Positions 1 through 6,421 of a stretch of DNA of 6,693 bases are shown piece by piece; position 1 is the stretch's first letter; every line of letters starts with the position of its first letter. Below the pieces are notes generated by a model. The model worked only from the letters and a program-made list of their open reading frames with translations, made no database searches and was not told where the DNA came from. Made by a program: the position numbers and the translations under genes. Location: positions 1-6,693 of the forward strand of contig JAFMSA010000238.1 of NCBI GenBank assembly GCA_017353855.1. Reading direction: 5' to 3'. The DNA comes from Alphaproteobacteria bacterium (GTDB lineage Bacteria > Pseudomonadota > Alphaproteobacteria > ATCC43930 > CGMCC-115725).

Positions 1-380
1 TCCGCCGGGTCGTGCCCGGTTGAGAAGTCGATGACGCCACCGACATCGAGACGGTAGGCAACCAAGGTCGCCGGTGGGACAATTGTTGCCCCTTGTCGGT
101 CAGTCAGCGCGGTTTCCGGCTCGATCGACAGATATGGGGGTTCGACGCCGGGACGGTTAAACCGCCCACCATTCGCCACCGCACCCAATCTGGCGAATGA
201 AAGCGATTAAAGATCGCATTGGGGCCGATCCGGATCGGCGTCAACTGCTCGCCCCGTTGCGCAAGTCCTCGAATTACCTCAGCACCGGGTCGAGGTGCCC
301 TTCGGCAACCGGTTCGGCAGCGGTCTTATGTCGCTAATCCAGATGGCTTTGGGGTATTGCTGCGCCATGGCCTCGCCGCC
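1..380 (-). pseudogene. RES-domain toxin (NAD+-degrading family), frameshifted, runs off left edge
   Basis: Read on the minus strand, bases ~180 to 1 encode GGRFNRPGVEPPYLSIE, then PETALTD, then VAYRLDVGGVIDF. This is the core of the RES fold: the GGRFN..G loop, the LYLS-like strand and the ETAL helix carrying the conserved Glu. RES proteins are toxins that break down NAD+, usually paired with an upstream Xre/DUF2384 antitoxin. The N-terminal part lies in two other frames: MAQQYPKAIWISDIRPLPN (start 368, or in-frame ATG 380) runs to a stop at 279-281. A second frame then reads EVIRGLAQRGEQLTPIRIG and AIFNRFHSPDW (about 285 to 185) before the GGRFN frame begins. Two frame breaks, the second probably with loss of codons, mean no intact protein is made. 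The C-terminus, with the conserved Ser, is outside the window. No Xre antitoxin is recognisable upstream. The RES call is by motif recall; the start is uncertain because no clear Shine-Dalgarno is visible. Confidence 0.72.
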
Positions 381-739
381 CATACCGGTCGCAACGTGCT
401 GACCGCTCCTGCCCGGCGCGCGCGGTCTGTTCGCCAGGTCAGCCCCCTGCCCTGCCCTTGCGGGACTGTTTCGACTCCGCCCGGCTGGGTCCCTGAAATG
501 GCCCAGCATTGTCAGCTGCCGATTCGCGATCCGCTGCCATTTGTCGCGCCACTTCGTCTGGCTCGCTCTCTAGACCTACTGGTCGCAACGAGCTTCATAA
601 ACGATCGAATCATGCGGCAACCCCGGATATTCTCCGCTACCGTTGAATAAAGAATCTCAGTTCCGCACGTTGCTGCAAAGCTGGTTAGGGTCGAAGGCCA
701 GGGGCTCGGCGCTGCGGAAGATGCGAGCTCAGCAGTCAA
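381..739. other. Gene-poor stretch between RES remnant and VOC frame
   Basis: Both strands were read here. Several frames stay open, as expected for GC-rich DNA, but none gives a recognisable domain, a credible ribosome-binding site or coding-like composition. If the RES gene once had its usual antitoxin partner, it should lie here on the minus strand, and it cannot be recognised. The stretch is probably eroded accessory DNA. Confidence 0.4.
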
Positions 740-1195
740 ATGTTCGCATTTATCGCTGCCCAGAATTTCTCGCCGCCAAACGGCAGCAAGGATCGTTATT
801 CGCAGACCGGACAGTCGGTGCAGCGGCTAGTACTGGGCTTCAAGGAAGTAACCTCGGTCGTCATCGCCGGCGAGCCGTTCGCCACCTATATGGAGGTAAC
901 AGGCATAGAGGCAGATCACATCACACTCGTCCTAGAGGGTGCGACGCCGCGGACCGAGATTCAGCTTCTTCATTACCGCAATCCCGCCAGTATCCCCGAT
1001 CCCCATATCTGCGATCTGCACAAGATCGGCTTCAACCATGTGTGCTTCGCAGTGGACGATGTCGAGGCCGAGATATCCAAAATTCGGGCCGCCGGGTTTA
1101 AGACGCGCAGCACGATTCTCGACTTCCATTCGTGTAAGCTCGTGTTTCTCAGGGGACCGGAAGGGGTGACGGTAGAACTGTCCCAATGGCATTAA
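740..1195 (+). pseudogene. VOC (glyoxalase/extradiol dioxygenase fold) protein, N-terminally truncated
   Basis: The open frame has 151 codons, but homology to the vicinal-oxygen-chelate superfamily begins only at about residue 31 (base ~830) with VLGFKEVTS, which normally follows the first helix (RSIAFYRDVLGF). Visible family features are E73 in TEIQLLHY, H100 in GFNHVCFAVDD and E146 in GVTVELSQW, which match metal-ligand positions. The first betaalpha unit, with its HVGI-like His ligand, is missing. Residues 1-30 resemble nothing I know, and the start at 740 has no good Shine-Dalgarno. The product would lack one metal ligand and part of the first module, so it is probably inactive. Substrate cannot be predicted; the family covers glyoxalases, extradiol dioxygenases, epimerases and fosfomycin/bleomycin resistance proteins. 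The most likely history is an upstream deletion or rearrangement that joined foreign DNA in frame. Confidence 0.8.
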
Positions 1196-1576
1196 AAACA
1201 GCGGCAACAGCTCGACAATTTTTCGCCGGTAGTCTTCAGACGAAAGCGCGGGCCGCCAGCCCGTGGACTTTCCACGGCACTTTGTCAGGCATGCTGCTCT
1301 CGCGGCCCCTTGCTAAGGCATCGCCGAGATCTGGACACGAGCCTTCTGTTTTCAGCAGCGGCTCGCCTCCCTTCCGTCGCGAACGCAACGGGCGAGCGGG
1401 TCGACGGAAGCTATAGGCGATAAACTCTCGTGGCTGTATCAACGACATGAAGCTCAATAAGCTATTGCAGGAATGTTTCGCAGCTTATCGTCGGGAAAAA
1501 GGCGATTAGTCAATAAGCACGAAAGCACGAATTATAGATTTCTCACATGTGACTGGGCAGGTGAAGGGGTGGCGGC
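1196..1576. other. Gene-poor stretch with a small tandem repeat
   Basis: No recognisable gene is present on either strand. Visible structure is limited to a 7-bp stem with a 3-nt loop at 1261-1277 (CCGTGGA/TCCACGG), a 9-bp inverted repeat at 1371-1379/1402-1410, and two adjacent copies of AGCACGAA at 1516-1531 in an AT-richer patch. A 20-codon plus-strand frame at 1447-1509 (MKLNKLLQECFAAYRREKGD) looks mildly coding-like but cannot be assigned. The patch lies just past the 3' end of the Rep remnant. Confidence 0.4.
1516..1531. repeat. Two tandem copies of AGCACGAA
   Basis: The 8-bp unit AGCACGAA occurs twice without a gap, followed by an AT-rich segment. Plasmids with Rep_3-type initiators use tandem iterons as origins, and this repeat sits about 50 bp beyond the Rep remnant's stop codon. 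However, two short copies are far fewer and shorter than a normal iteron array (usually 17-22 bp units, 3 or more copies). An origin role is only a weak suggestion. Confidence 0.25.
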
Positions 1577-1944
1577 TCACTCTACCGCCCGGGCTGATTG
1601 TGTTTCTCGGCTCGCATTCTTTCCAGTTTTCTCGGCGACCTTGGCATTTACAAGCGCCATGTTATCGACGACCAGCCGCTCGACCTGGCCCTTCAGCCGT
1701 GCCATCCGGCCGACTTTGGGCCGACCTCGTTCCTTCATCGCCGCCCGGAATTCGTCGCCTTGTTTGTGCCACCACGTGATGCCTCGGCGTGGGCCGGCGC
1801 GCGCGGATGCTTGCGTTCCATTTCAATCTGAATGCCGATGTCCGACAGGCCGTTGACCTCGAGAAGCGCCCGGGCGATGACATTGCGCATAAAGTTATCC
1901 GCCCGATCGTAAGAGCCGGGTGGAACCCCCAGAAGCTCGCGGAA
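1577..1944 (-). pseudogene. Plasmid replication initiator (Rep_3/RepB type), C-terminal fragment with frameshift
   Basis: The minus strand from 1944 reads FRELLGVPPGSYDRADNFM, then NVIARALLEVNGLSD, then IGIQIEMERKHPRAP. This resembles the second winged-helix domain of Rep_3 initiators, whose hallmark is an LGV..G.Y helix, a V+.PAL.EVN..SD segment and a basic strand. At about 1778-1795 the frame changes. The continuation in the next frame is GITWWHKQGDEFRAAMKERG, then RPKVGRMARLKGQVERL, ending at a stop at 1577-1579. Together these give about 122 residues. Upstream of 1944 the continuation is unclear: the same frame gives poor sequence, while another frame has RRIGLPLP just before the homologous part, suggesting a further break. 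No N-terminal winged helix was found. Rep_3 initiators bind origin iterons and start plasmid replication; this copy cannot be functional. The match is from memory of the family, with no search behind it. Confidence 0.68.
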
Positions 1945-2188
1945 CCGGCAGAGGCAGCCCGATCCGCCGGGTGCTATACGTTGCCAGCCAGCGTGTTGTG
2001 CACGTCCGTGATCCTGGCGCGGTTGGTGATATGGCTCTGCCCGACGCGTCATCGCCCAGTAGCGATAGCGCCGCCCGCCCCATCGCTCCCCGGATGAACT
2101 TTTCTCCGTCCAAGCGACAACGCGACGAACTCGCTGCCGTGGTCGCGAGGCGGCAATTGATCCGTGTTCAACACTGAGACGCGCGGCC
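1945..2188. other. Degenerate DNA upstream of the Rep fragment
   Basis: No intact gene is visible. The minus strand holds short coding-like pieces in different frames: PRDHGSEFVALSL around 2150-2110 and QSHITNRARITDVHNTLAG around 2040-1980. The second is closed by a TAG, and neither has a confident family assignment. DHGSEF resembles the D.G.EF motif of IS3-type integrase cores, but the rest of that domain is absent. This is probably a mix of eroded genes, possibly including the lost 5' part of the Rep gene. Confidence 0.3.
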
Positions 2189-2217
2189 TTGCAAATCGAG
2201 GCAGGCGTTCTTACTCT
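2189..2217 (+). promoter_or_regulatory. Possible vapBC promoter
   Basis: A TTGCAA box at 2189-2194 is followed, after 17 bases, by TACTCT at 2212-2217. The -35-like box is reasonable and the -10-like box is weak. The -10 position falls inside the left arm of the palindrome at 2210-2233, which would suit repression by the VapBC complex. This comes from inspection only; another start point is possible. Confidence 0.3.
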
Positions 2218-2233
2218 TACGTGTAAGAGTAAG
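2210..2233. promoter_or_regulatory. Perfect palindrome, likely VapB/VapBC operator
   Basis: CTTACTCTTAC and its exact reverse complement GTAAGAGTAAG are separated by two bases (GT), giving 11-bp perfect arms just before vapB. An inverted repeat this long with so short a spacer is not expected by chance in a window of this size. VapBC-type modules are known to be autoregulated by antitoxin-toxin complexes binding palindromes in their own promoter, through the antitoxin's AbrB-type DNA-binding domain. The right arm includes the start of the vapB ribosome-binding site (AAGGA, 2231-2235), so bound complex could also obstruct early transcription, and the RNA could fold and mask the site. Confidence 0.7.
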
Positions 2234-2244
2234 GAAACCTGCTA

Positions 2245-2478
2245 ATGCGCATCACATCCAAAGGTCAGGTGACCATTCCGGTGGAAATCCGTGAACGAGC
2301 GGGTCTGCTGCCCCAGACGGAGGTGGAATTCGAGGTTGATGGCGATGTCGTGCGCATCGTTCGCGCCAGAACCCATAAGAGCGCAGGTCGAGGCGCTCGA
2401 CTGGTCGCCCATTTGCGGGGTCGCGGTGACGTCGCTATGAGCACCGAAGAGATTATGGCGCTAACCCGCGGTGAATGA
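2245..2478 (+). CDS. vapB: VapB-type antitoxin, AbrB/MazE/SpoVT swapped-hairpin domain
   Basis: The 77-residue product begins MRITSKGQVTIPVEIRERAG, the signature of the AbrB/SpoVT swapped-hairpin DNA-binding domain (residues ~1-47, continuing through EVEFEVDGDVVRIVRA). This N-terminal half should dimerise and bind the palindrome just upstream. The C-terminal tail (~48-77, ending TEEIMALTRGE) carries the short acidic helix that antitoxins of this kind use to wrap and block their toxin; TEEIMALTRG is typical of VapB partners of PIN toxins. The start is supported by AAGGA at 2231-2235, nine bases before ATG. Length is normal for the family. The stop TGA is followed immediately by the vapC ATG, so the two genes are translationally coupled. 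In the cell it should neutralise VapC and repress the operon. Confidence 0.92.
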   Translation: MRITSKGQVTIPVEIRERAGLLPQTEVEFEVDGDVVRIVRARTHKSAGRGARLVAHLRGRGDVAMSTEEIMALTRGE

Positions 2479-2886
2479 ATGACTGCGGTGCTGATCGATG
2501 CCAACGTTCTTCTCGACGTGATGACTGAGGACGCGCGCTGGTTGGCGTGGTCGGTAGCAGCCATGGAACGAGCCGCCGACCGCTATCGCCTCGTCATCAA
2601 TCCAATCATTTACGCTGAGGTCTCAATTCGGTATTCGCGGATCGAAGAACTCGACGCGGCGCTCCCGAGGACGATGTTCGACCGTGAAGCAATTCCCTAC
2701 GAAGCTGCCTTTCTCGCAGGCAAGTCATTCGTGGCCTATCGACGGCGGGGCGGAAGAAAGCAGTCCCCGCTCCCGGATTTCTTCATCGGCGCGCACGCCG
2801 CCATTGCCGGATATCTGCTGATGACGCGCGACGCAGCGCGCTACCGTACGTACTTCCCCAAACTGTCTTTGATTGCCCCGGGATGA
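2479..2886 (+). CDS. vapC: VapC-type PIN-domain ribonuclease toxin
   Basis: The 135-residue PIN-domain protein has all acidic active-site positions: D7 in VLIDANVLLD, E47 in NPIIYAEVS, D100 in PLPDFFIGAHA and D118 in MTRDAARYRTYFP. These residues hold Mg2+/Mn2+ for RNA cleavage; known VapC toxins cut initiator tRNA, other tRNAs or 23S rRNA, but the target of this one cannot be read from sequence. The length is normal and there is no frameshift or early stop. It starts on the base after the vapB stop codon, with no ribosome-binding site of its own clear of vapB, so it is made by coupling to vapB. It is the only apparently intact effector gene in the window. It lies about 240 bp outside the transposon terminal repeat, so it is not Tn3 cargo within that end. 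Confidence 0.93.
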   Translation: MTAVLIDANVLLDVMTEDARWLAWSVAAMERAADRYRLVINPIIYAEVSIRYSRIEELDAALPRTMFDREAIPYEAAFLAGKSFVAYRRRGGRKQSPLPDFFIGAHAAIAGYLLMTRDAARYRTYFPKLSLIAPG

Positions 2887-2997
2887 GTTCACCCTTCCAG
2901 GTAGGGAGACAGCGTAGAGATGGTTGATGATCGTTGGTCGCGCCGCGGTAGGAGATCAAGTCGACGGGTGGAAATTCCCGTGTGACCAATCTCCCCC

Positions 2998-3099
2998 ATT
3001 CGCGCGACGGTCGAGCAGTTGCGTCGCGCGGGGAACGTGGCAAGTGAGCGCGCCGTTACGGCGCCGAATTTTAATTCCGTGCTGGCGCAATGGCGTTAG
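2998..3099 (+). other. Possible tail of a lost gene (33 codons)
   Basis: The frame reads ATVEQLRRAGNVASERAVTA and then PNFNSVLAQWR before a TAG stop. Its composition looks coding-like (helix-rich, conserved-looking W-R end), but there is an in-frame stop just upstream and no start. It recalls the helix-turn-helix region of KfrA-like plasmid proteins, where a v+.LG..S...V...L..WR pattern occurs; the resemblance is too weak to name it. It may be a remnant cut by the neighbouring transposon or chance. Confidence 0.2.
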
Positions 3100-3126
3100 C
3101 TGACTGTTAATTGGTCTATCCGTATA

Positions 3127-3164
3127 CGGGTCACGCCATAAAACGGGCAGGATAGCACGCTAAG
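3127..3164. repeat. Tn3-family terminal inverted repeat (tnpA end)
   Basis: This 38-bp segment aligns without gaps to the usual Tn3/Tn21-type terminal repeat: GGGTC near the outer end, AAAACGG in the middle and AGCACGCTAAG at the inner end. It lies 22 bp from the tnpA stop codon, as expected. The outermost base is C where the family has G (GGGG becomes CGGG), so the true end may be 3128 or the tip may be mutated. No matching repeat is present on the other side of the element within the window. Confidence 0.75.
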
Positions 3165-3186
3165 CTGGACCAGAACGGGAACGCGC

Positions 3187-6178
3187 TCACGCGGCAACGG
3201 CCGAATGAAGGTCTATTGCCGCCGAGCGAAGTGGCCGGAACCCGTCCGGGCCGAGGCCTGCGTCGGCATCCCAGAGGTAATCGCCGGTCAGGTTGATGTG
3301 CTGCCAGCCGACCGGCGCGAGATGGGCGAGCAGCGCATCCGCAACCGTCTCGCCCTCCCGGCGCAGAAGATCGAGCGCCCGGCCGAGATACACCGTGTTC
3401 CACAATGCGATGGCCGCGGTGACGAGGGCCAGCCCGCTGGCCCGGTATTGCTGTGCCGCGACGGCGCGGTCGCGCAAGCGGCCAAGGGGATGGAAGCAGA
3501 CGGCACGGGCAAGTGCGTTGCGTGCTTCGCCCTTGTTCAACTCGGCCGTGGTCTGGCGCCGGAGTTCCGGCATTTCCAGCCAATCCAACATGAACAGTGT
3601 GCGCTCGATGCGGCCGATTTCGCGCAAAGCCAGCGCCAGCCCGTTCTGTCTCGGATAGGCGCCGAGGCGCTTGAGGAGGAGCGAGGCGCTGGCCGTTCCG
3701 GTGCGCACCGACGCCGCCAAGCGCAGGACATCCTCCCAGTGGGCCATGATCAGCTTTTCGTCGACACTGCCGGCGATGAAAGGTGCGAGCATCGGCCAAG
3801 AGCCGGTCGAACCAAAGGTGTAAAGCCGGCGGTCGGCCAGGTTGGGAATGCGCGGAGCGAAACGAAAGCCGAGCAGATGCGTCAAGGCGAAGGTGTGATC
3901 GCTGACGCCGCCACCGTCAGTGTGATGGGTGGCGATGCTCAGATCCGCCTCGTGATAGAGCAGGCCGTCGATCACATAGGCGGCTTCGCCGGAAGGTGGG
4001 ATCGTGTGGTACGGCGCCTGGCGAGCGGAGAGATGCGTGTAGAACAGCGCGGAGACCTCGCGCCCATAATGGGCGTTGACCGCTCCGACAGCTTCGCCGG
4101 GGCCCGCCGGTCGGGAAGTGCTGGCCATCCGAGCTGGACACATCGGCGGCGCCGAACAGGGCGGCGAGCGGCTGCCGCTGCTGGGCGTTGACCAGAACCG
4201 CGAGCCCTTGGCGGTAGGTTTCCTCGCGCAGGTACCAGGCTCCTGTCCAGGCGAGCTGCCGATAGCTGGCGACCGAGCAGGCCTCGGCCATCCGGGTCAG
4301 ACCGAGATTGGTGGCATCGGCCAGCACCGCGGTAAGCACAACGCGCCGATCCTCGGCCGGCGCGCCCGAATGCAGGTGCGTGAAGGCGTCGATGAAGCCG
4401 GTCCAGCGGTCCACCTCGGCGAGCAGGCTGGTGATGCGCAGGTTGGGTATCATCCTATACAGCCGATCAGCCAGAGCCTCGGCCTCCGCGGGGGTGATGG
4501 CCTTGAGCGGTGAGATTTTCAGCTCATCACCGGCGATCCGGACGTCTTCCAGCCTGTCCGCCGCCGCCTTGGCGCTCACCTCGGCGAGGCGCTGTTCCAA
4601 TAGGGCGCGACGCTCGGCGAGATAGGCCTCGGCGGTCGCCGGCACGGCGACAGGCAGTGGCCCGGCCGCGCGCATCGCGGCGAACAGGGCGGGCGGGATC
4701 AGCTGATGCTCTACGGCGCGCCACTGGTGGCTGCCCTCGACCCAGATATCGCCGGCGCGCAGCCGATCGCGCAATGCGAGCAGGGTGGCCACCTCCCAGA
4801 CGCGGCGCCGTCGGTTGGCTGCTTCAGCGCCCAGAACCGCTTCGCGCCAAGCCGGGCGGAGAAAGCTCGTCGGCAGGCTGGGTGGCCATTTCTGTCCGCC
4901 GCTCTCATACATCGCGAGTAGAAGCTCGACAGCTCGCAGCGCCGCGGCAGCGGCCGGCACGGCGCGGAAACGGAGGGAACCGAGGAACAGCGGTCCCAGC
5001 CGATGCAGCACCGGCCAGGCGCGCGCGGCGAGGGGCGGCAGGTCGGTTTTGTCCGGGCGTGCCAAACGCTCCGCCTCCGCGACGCTGCGGGCCAGCTTGT
5101 CCCAGCCGACGGCGGCGGCAACCGCCTCCTGCCAATCGGCACCGCTGTCCCGGGTGGCGATCAGCGCCGTCCCCAGCTTGGCCAGCAGGCGCACCTTGTC
5201 GTTGATCGCCCGGGCGTCGCGCACTAGCGCATCGCGCTCGCAGGTCTCGGCGCGGCGGAACATGCGGCCGATGGCGCGGTCGAACAGGGCGACGCTGTCG
5301 TCGGTCAGACGGGTGATCGTGTCGAGTACAGTCGCGGCCAGGGTGGCGCGGCGGCGCAAGGGCGACAAGGCCCGCAAGTGCTGGGCGGTGAAGCGGGCGC
5401 CCTCGCGCACGAGCTTGCGCAGGCGCTCGGGATGCACGCCTTCGGCGCCGGCCGGATCGAGGGCGATCGCGCTCAGAACAGTGCGTTGCTCGATCAGTCG
5501 GGCCAGGGCGCGATGGGTTGGGACACCAGACGGCTGGCGCGCCCAGGCCAGCACGCTAATCGATGTGCCCTTTCTGGTCGTCAGCAGCGCATCCAACGCT
5601 TCGGCTTGCGCCGGTGACAGGGGGCGGGTCAGCTGCTGCGCCACATGCCGCTCGGCAAGCAGCGAGGCAGCCGCCACTAAACGCTCGATCACGGATGGGC
5701 CGGGAGCCAGGATCTTTTGGCGGCGCAGCCCATCTATCAAGATCAAGGCTACGGCGACCGCCATCACGTCGACGGTGCCCAGGGCCACCGGCAGCAGCCA
5801 GGCCAACGACTCGCGTTTGTGCTGCGGAGCGAACATGGCAAAGCCGAACGCCACCCTTAGCGCGTCGAGTTGCTCACGCCGCGTCTGGGCGCGAGCGGCG
5901 TAGACCGTGAGCGCGCTGGGAGCCACGCCGAGTTGGTCGGCAACAAAGCGAAGCGCCGGAGCCGGAATGGCCTCATCTGACCGCAGCAGCCGCCCGGGAT
6001 AACGGAGAGCGCAGAGTTGCAGCGCGAAGCCGAGTTGATTCGGGTCGCGGCGACGGCGTTCCACGGCAGCCAGATCGGCGGGGCTCAGCGTCCAGTGTCG
6101 GATCAACACGGGTTCGGTGGCAGGCAAGGCGAGCAGCTCCTCGAGCTGTTCGTCGGTGAGGACGCGGCGTCTCGGCAT
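3187..6178 (-). pseudogene. tnpA: Tn3-family transposase TnpA, one frameshift
   Basis: ATG at 6178 starts MPRRRVLTDEQLEELLALP, the standard N-terminus (DUF4158) of Tn3 transposases. The first frame carries residues 1-~693 and includes the first catalytic Asp, D684 in SSSDGQHF. It then goes out of frame and ends at 3917-3919 with unrelated residues. The rest of the DDE domain continues in the frame ending at 3187: EAVGAVNAHYGRE, VIDGLLYHEADL, HHTDGGGVSDH (second Asp, ~D754) and LNKGEARNALARA (Glu, ~E884). Removing one base from the C4 run (GGGG on plus, 4099-4102) restores GGPGEAVG and a ~995-residue protein, normal for the family; the D-to-E spacing of 130 also fits. TnpA binds the terminal repeats and carries out replicative cointegrate transposition. 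As written, the product lacks two of three catalytic residues. A homopolymer sequencing error could equally explain it. Confidence 0.95.
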
Positions 6179-6272
6179 GGCAGATTGTCCCAGGTAGAGT
6201 AGAGGCTATTCGGTACGCCGCGGGCTTGAACAGGATCAAGGGATTGCCGCCGGTCGCGCGGGGGGAGTTCAA
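6179..6272. promoter_or_regulatory. tnpA-tnpR intergenic region, probable res site
   Basis: The two genes diverge from this ~94-bp gap, where Tn3-family elements place the resolution site res and both promoters; the resolvase binds there to resolve cointegrates and to repress both genes. Sequence features are modest: CTTGA(6)TCAAG at 6227-6242 could be part of a resolvase subsite. The gap is shorter than the ~120-bp res of Tn3 itself, so part of res might extend into coding sequence. Assignment rests on position, and individual subsites are not resolved. Confidence 0.45.
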
Positions 6273-6410
6273 TTGGGACAGCGCGTCGCCCTTTACTGCC
6301 GAGTTTCCACCGCCGATCAGTCGTGCGCGCGTCAGGCACGCGACCTTGCCGCTTTTGCCGCGCGCGCTGGCTACGAAGTGGCTGGCGTGACCGCAGAAAG
6401 TAAAAAATAA
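6273..6410 (+). pseudogene. tnpR: Tn3-family serine resolvase TnpR, N-terminal stump
   Basis: A TTG start at 6273, preceded by GGGGGAG at 6261-6267, gives GQRVALYCRVSTADQSCARQ, then ARDLAAFAARAGYEVAGV. This is the N-terminus of a serine recombinase, with the nucleophile S12 in CRVS and R10 beside it. In complete resolvases AGYEVAGVF.ETASG is followed by some 140 further residues. Here the sequence turns to TAESKK and a stop at 6408-6410 after 45 codons, so most of the catalytic domain, the dimer helix and the DNA-binding helix-turn-helix are gone. The loss coincides with the junction to the MFS gene. No ATG exists in frame close by, which makes TTG the best start. The stump cannot resolve cointegrates. 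Confidence 0.88.
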
Positions 6411-6421
6411 CAGGACGTTAG

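Larger units (their letters stand above)
3127..6410. mobile_element. Tn3-family transposon remnant (one end, tnpA, tnpR stump)
   Basis: The element consists of a terminal repeat at 3127-3164, tnpA on the minus strand reading towards that repeat, a ~94-bp gap likely to hold res, and a divergent tnpR on the plus strand. This is the Tn3-type arrangement of divergent tnpA and tnpR. The right end is missing: tnpR stops being recognisable after about 40 codons and MFS-transporter sequence starts about 45 bp later, with no terminal repeat between. With tnpA frameshifted as well, the element should not move on its own, although its left repeat could still be acted on by a related transposase. No target-site duplication can be tested because only one end exists. 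Confidence 0.85.

Noticed and set aside
219..650. Long plus-strand open frame of 143 codons
   Set aside because: No recognisable domain, rich in R/P/A as in GC-rich shadow frames, and its first part lies opposite the RES remnant.
512..739. 75-codon minus-strand frame upstream of the RES remnant, considered as its missing antitoxin
   Set aside because: No Xre/DUF2384 motifs, wrong composition, and not adjacent to a credible RES start.
1371..1410. 9-bp inverted repeat (CTTCCGTCG / CGACGGAAG) with a 22-nt gap
   Set aside because: About one such repeat is expected by chance in a window this long, and it has no U-tract or neighbouring gene to regulate.
1447..1509. Small plus-strand ORF MKLNKLLQECFAAYRREKGD
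   Set aside because: Only 20 codons, no clear ribosome-binding site, and no family I recognise; mentioned only within the gap description.
2189..2886. vapBC as toxin-antitoxin cargo of the Tn3 element
   Set aside because: Tn3-borne toxin-antitoxin pairs normally sit near res between tnpA and tnpR; here the pair lies outside the terminal repeat at 3127-3164.
3001..3077. GC-rich hairpins (3001-3030 and 3050-3064) followed by TTTT, as a possible vapBC terminator
   Set aside because: Short stems of pure GC are common in this DNA, the T-run is only four bases and is offset from the stem, and the site is over 100 bp past vapC.
3205..4191. 328-codon plus-strand open frame opposite tnpA, and the 372-codon frame at 4785-5903
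   Set aside because: They are antisense to a clearly recognisable transposase; long antisense frames are usual in GC-rich genes, and neither shows a domain.
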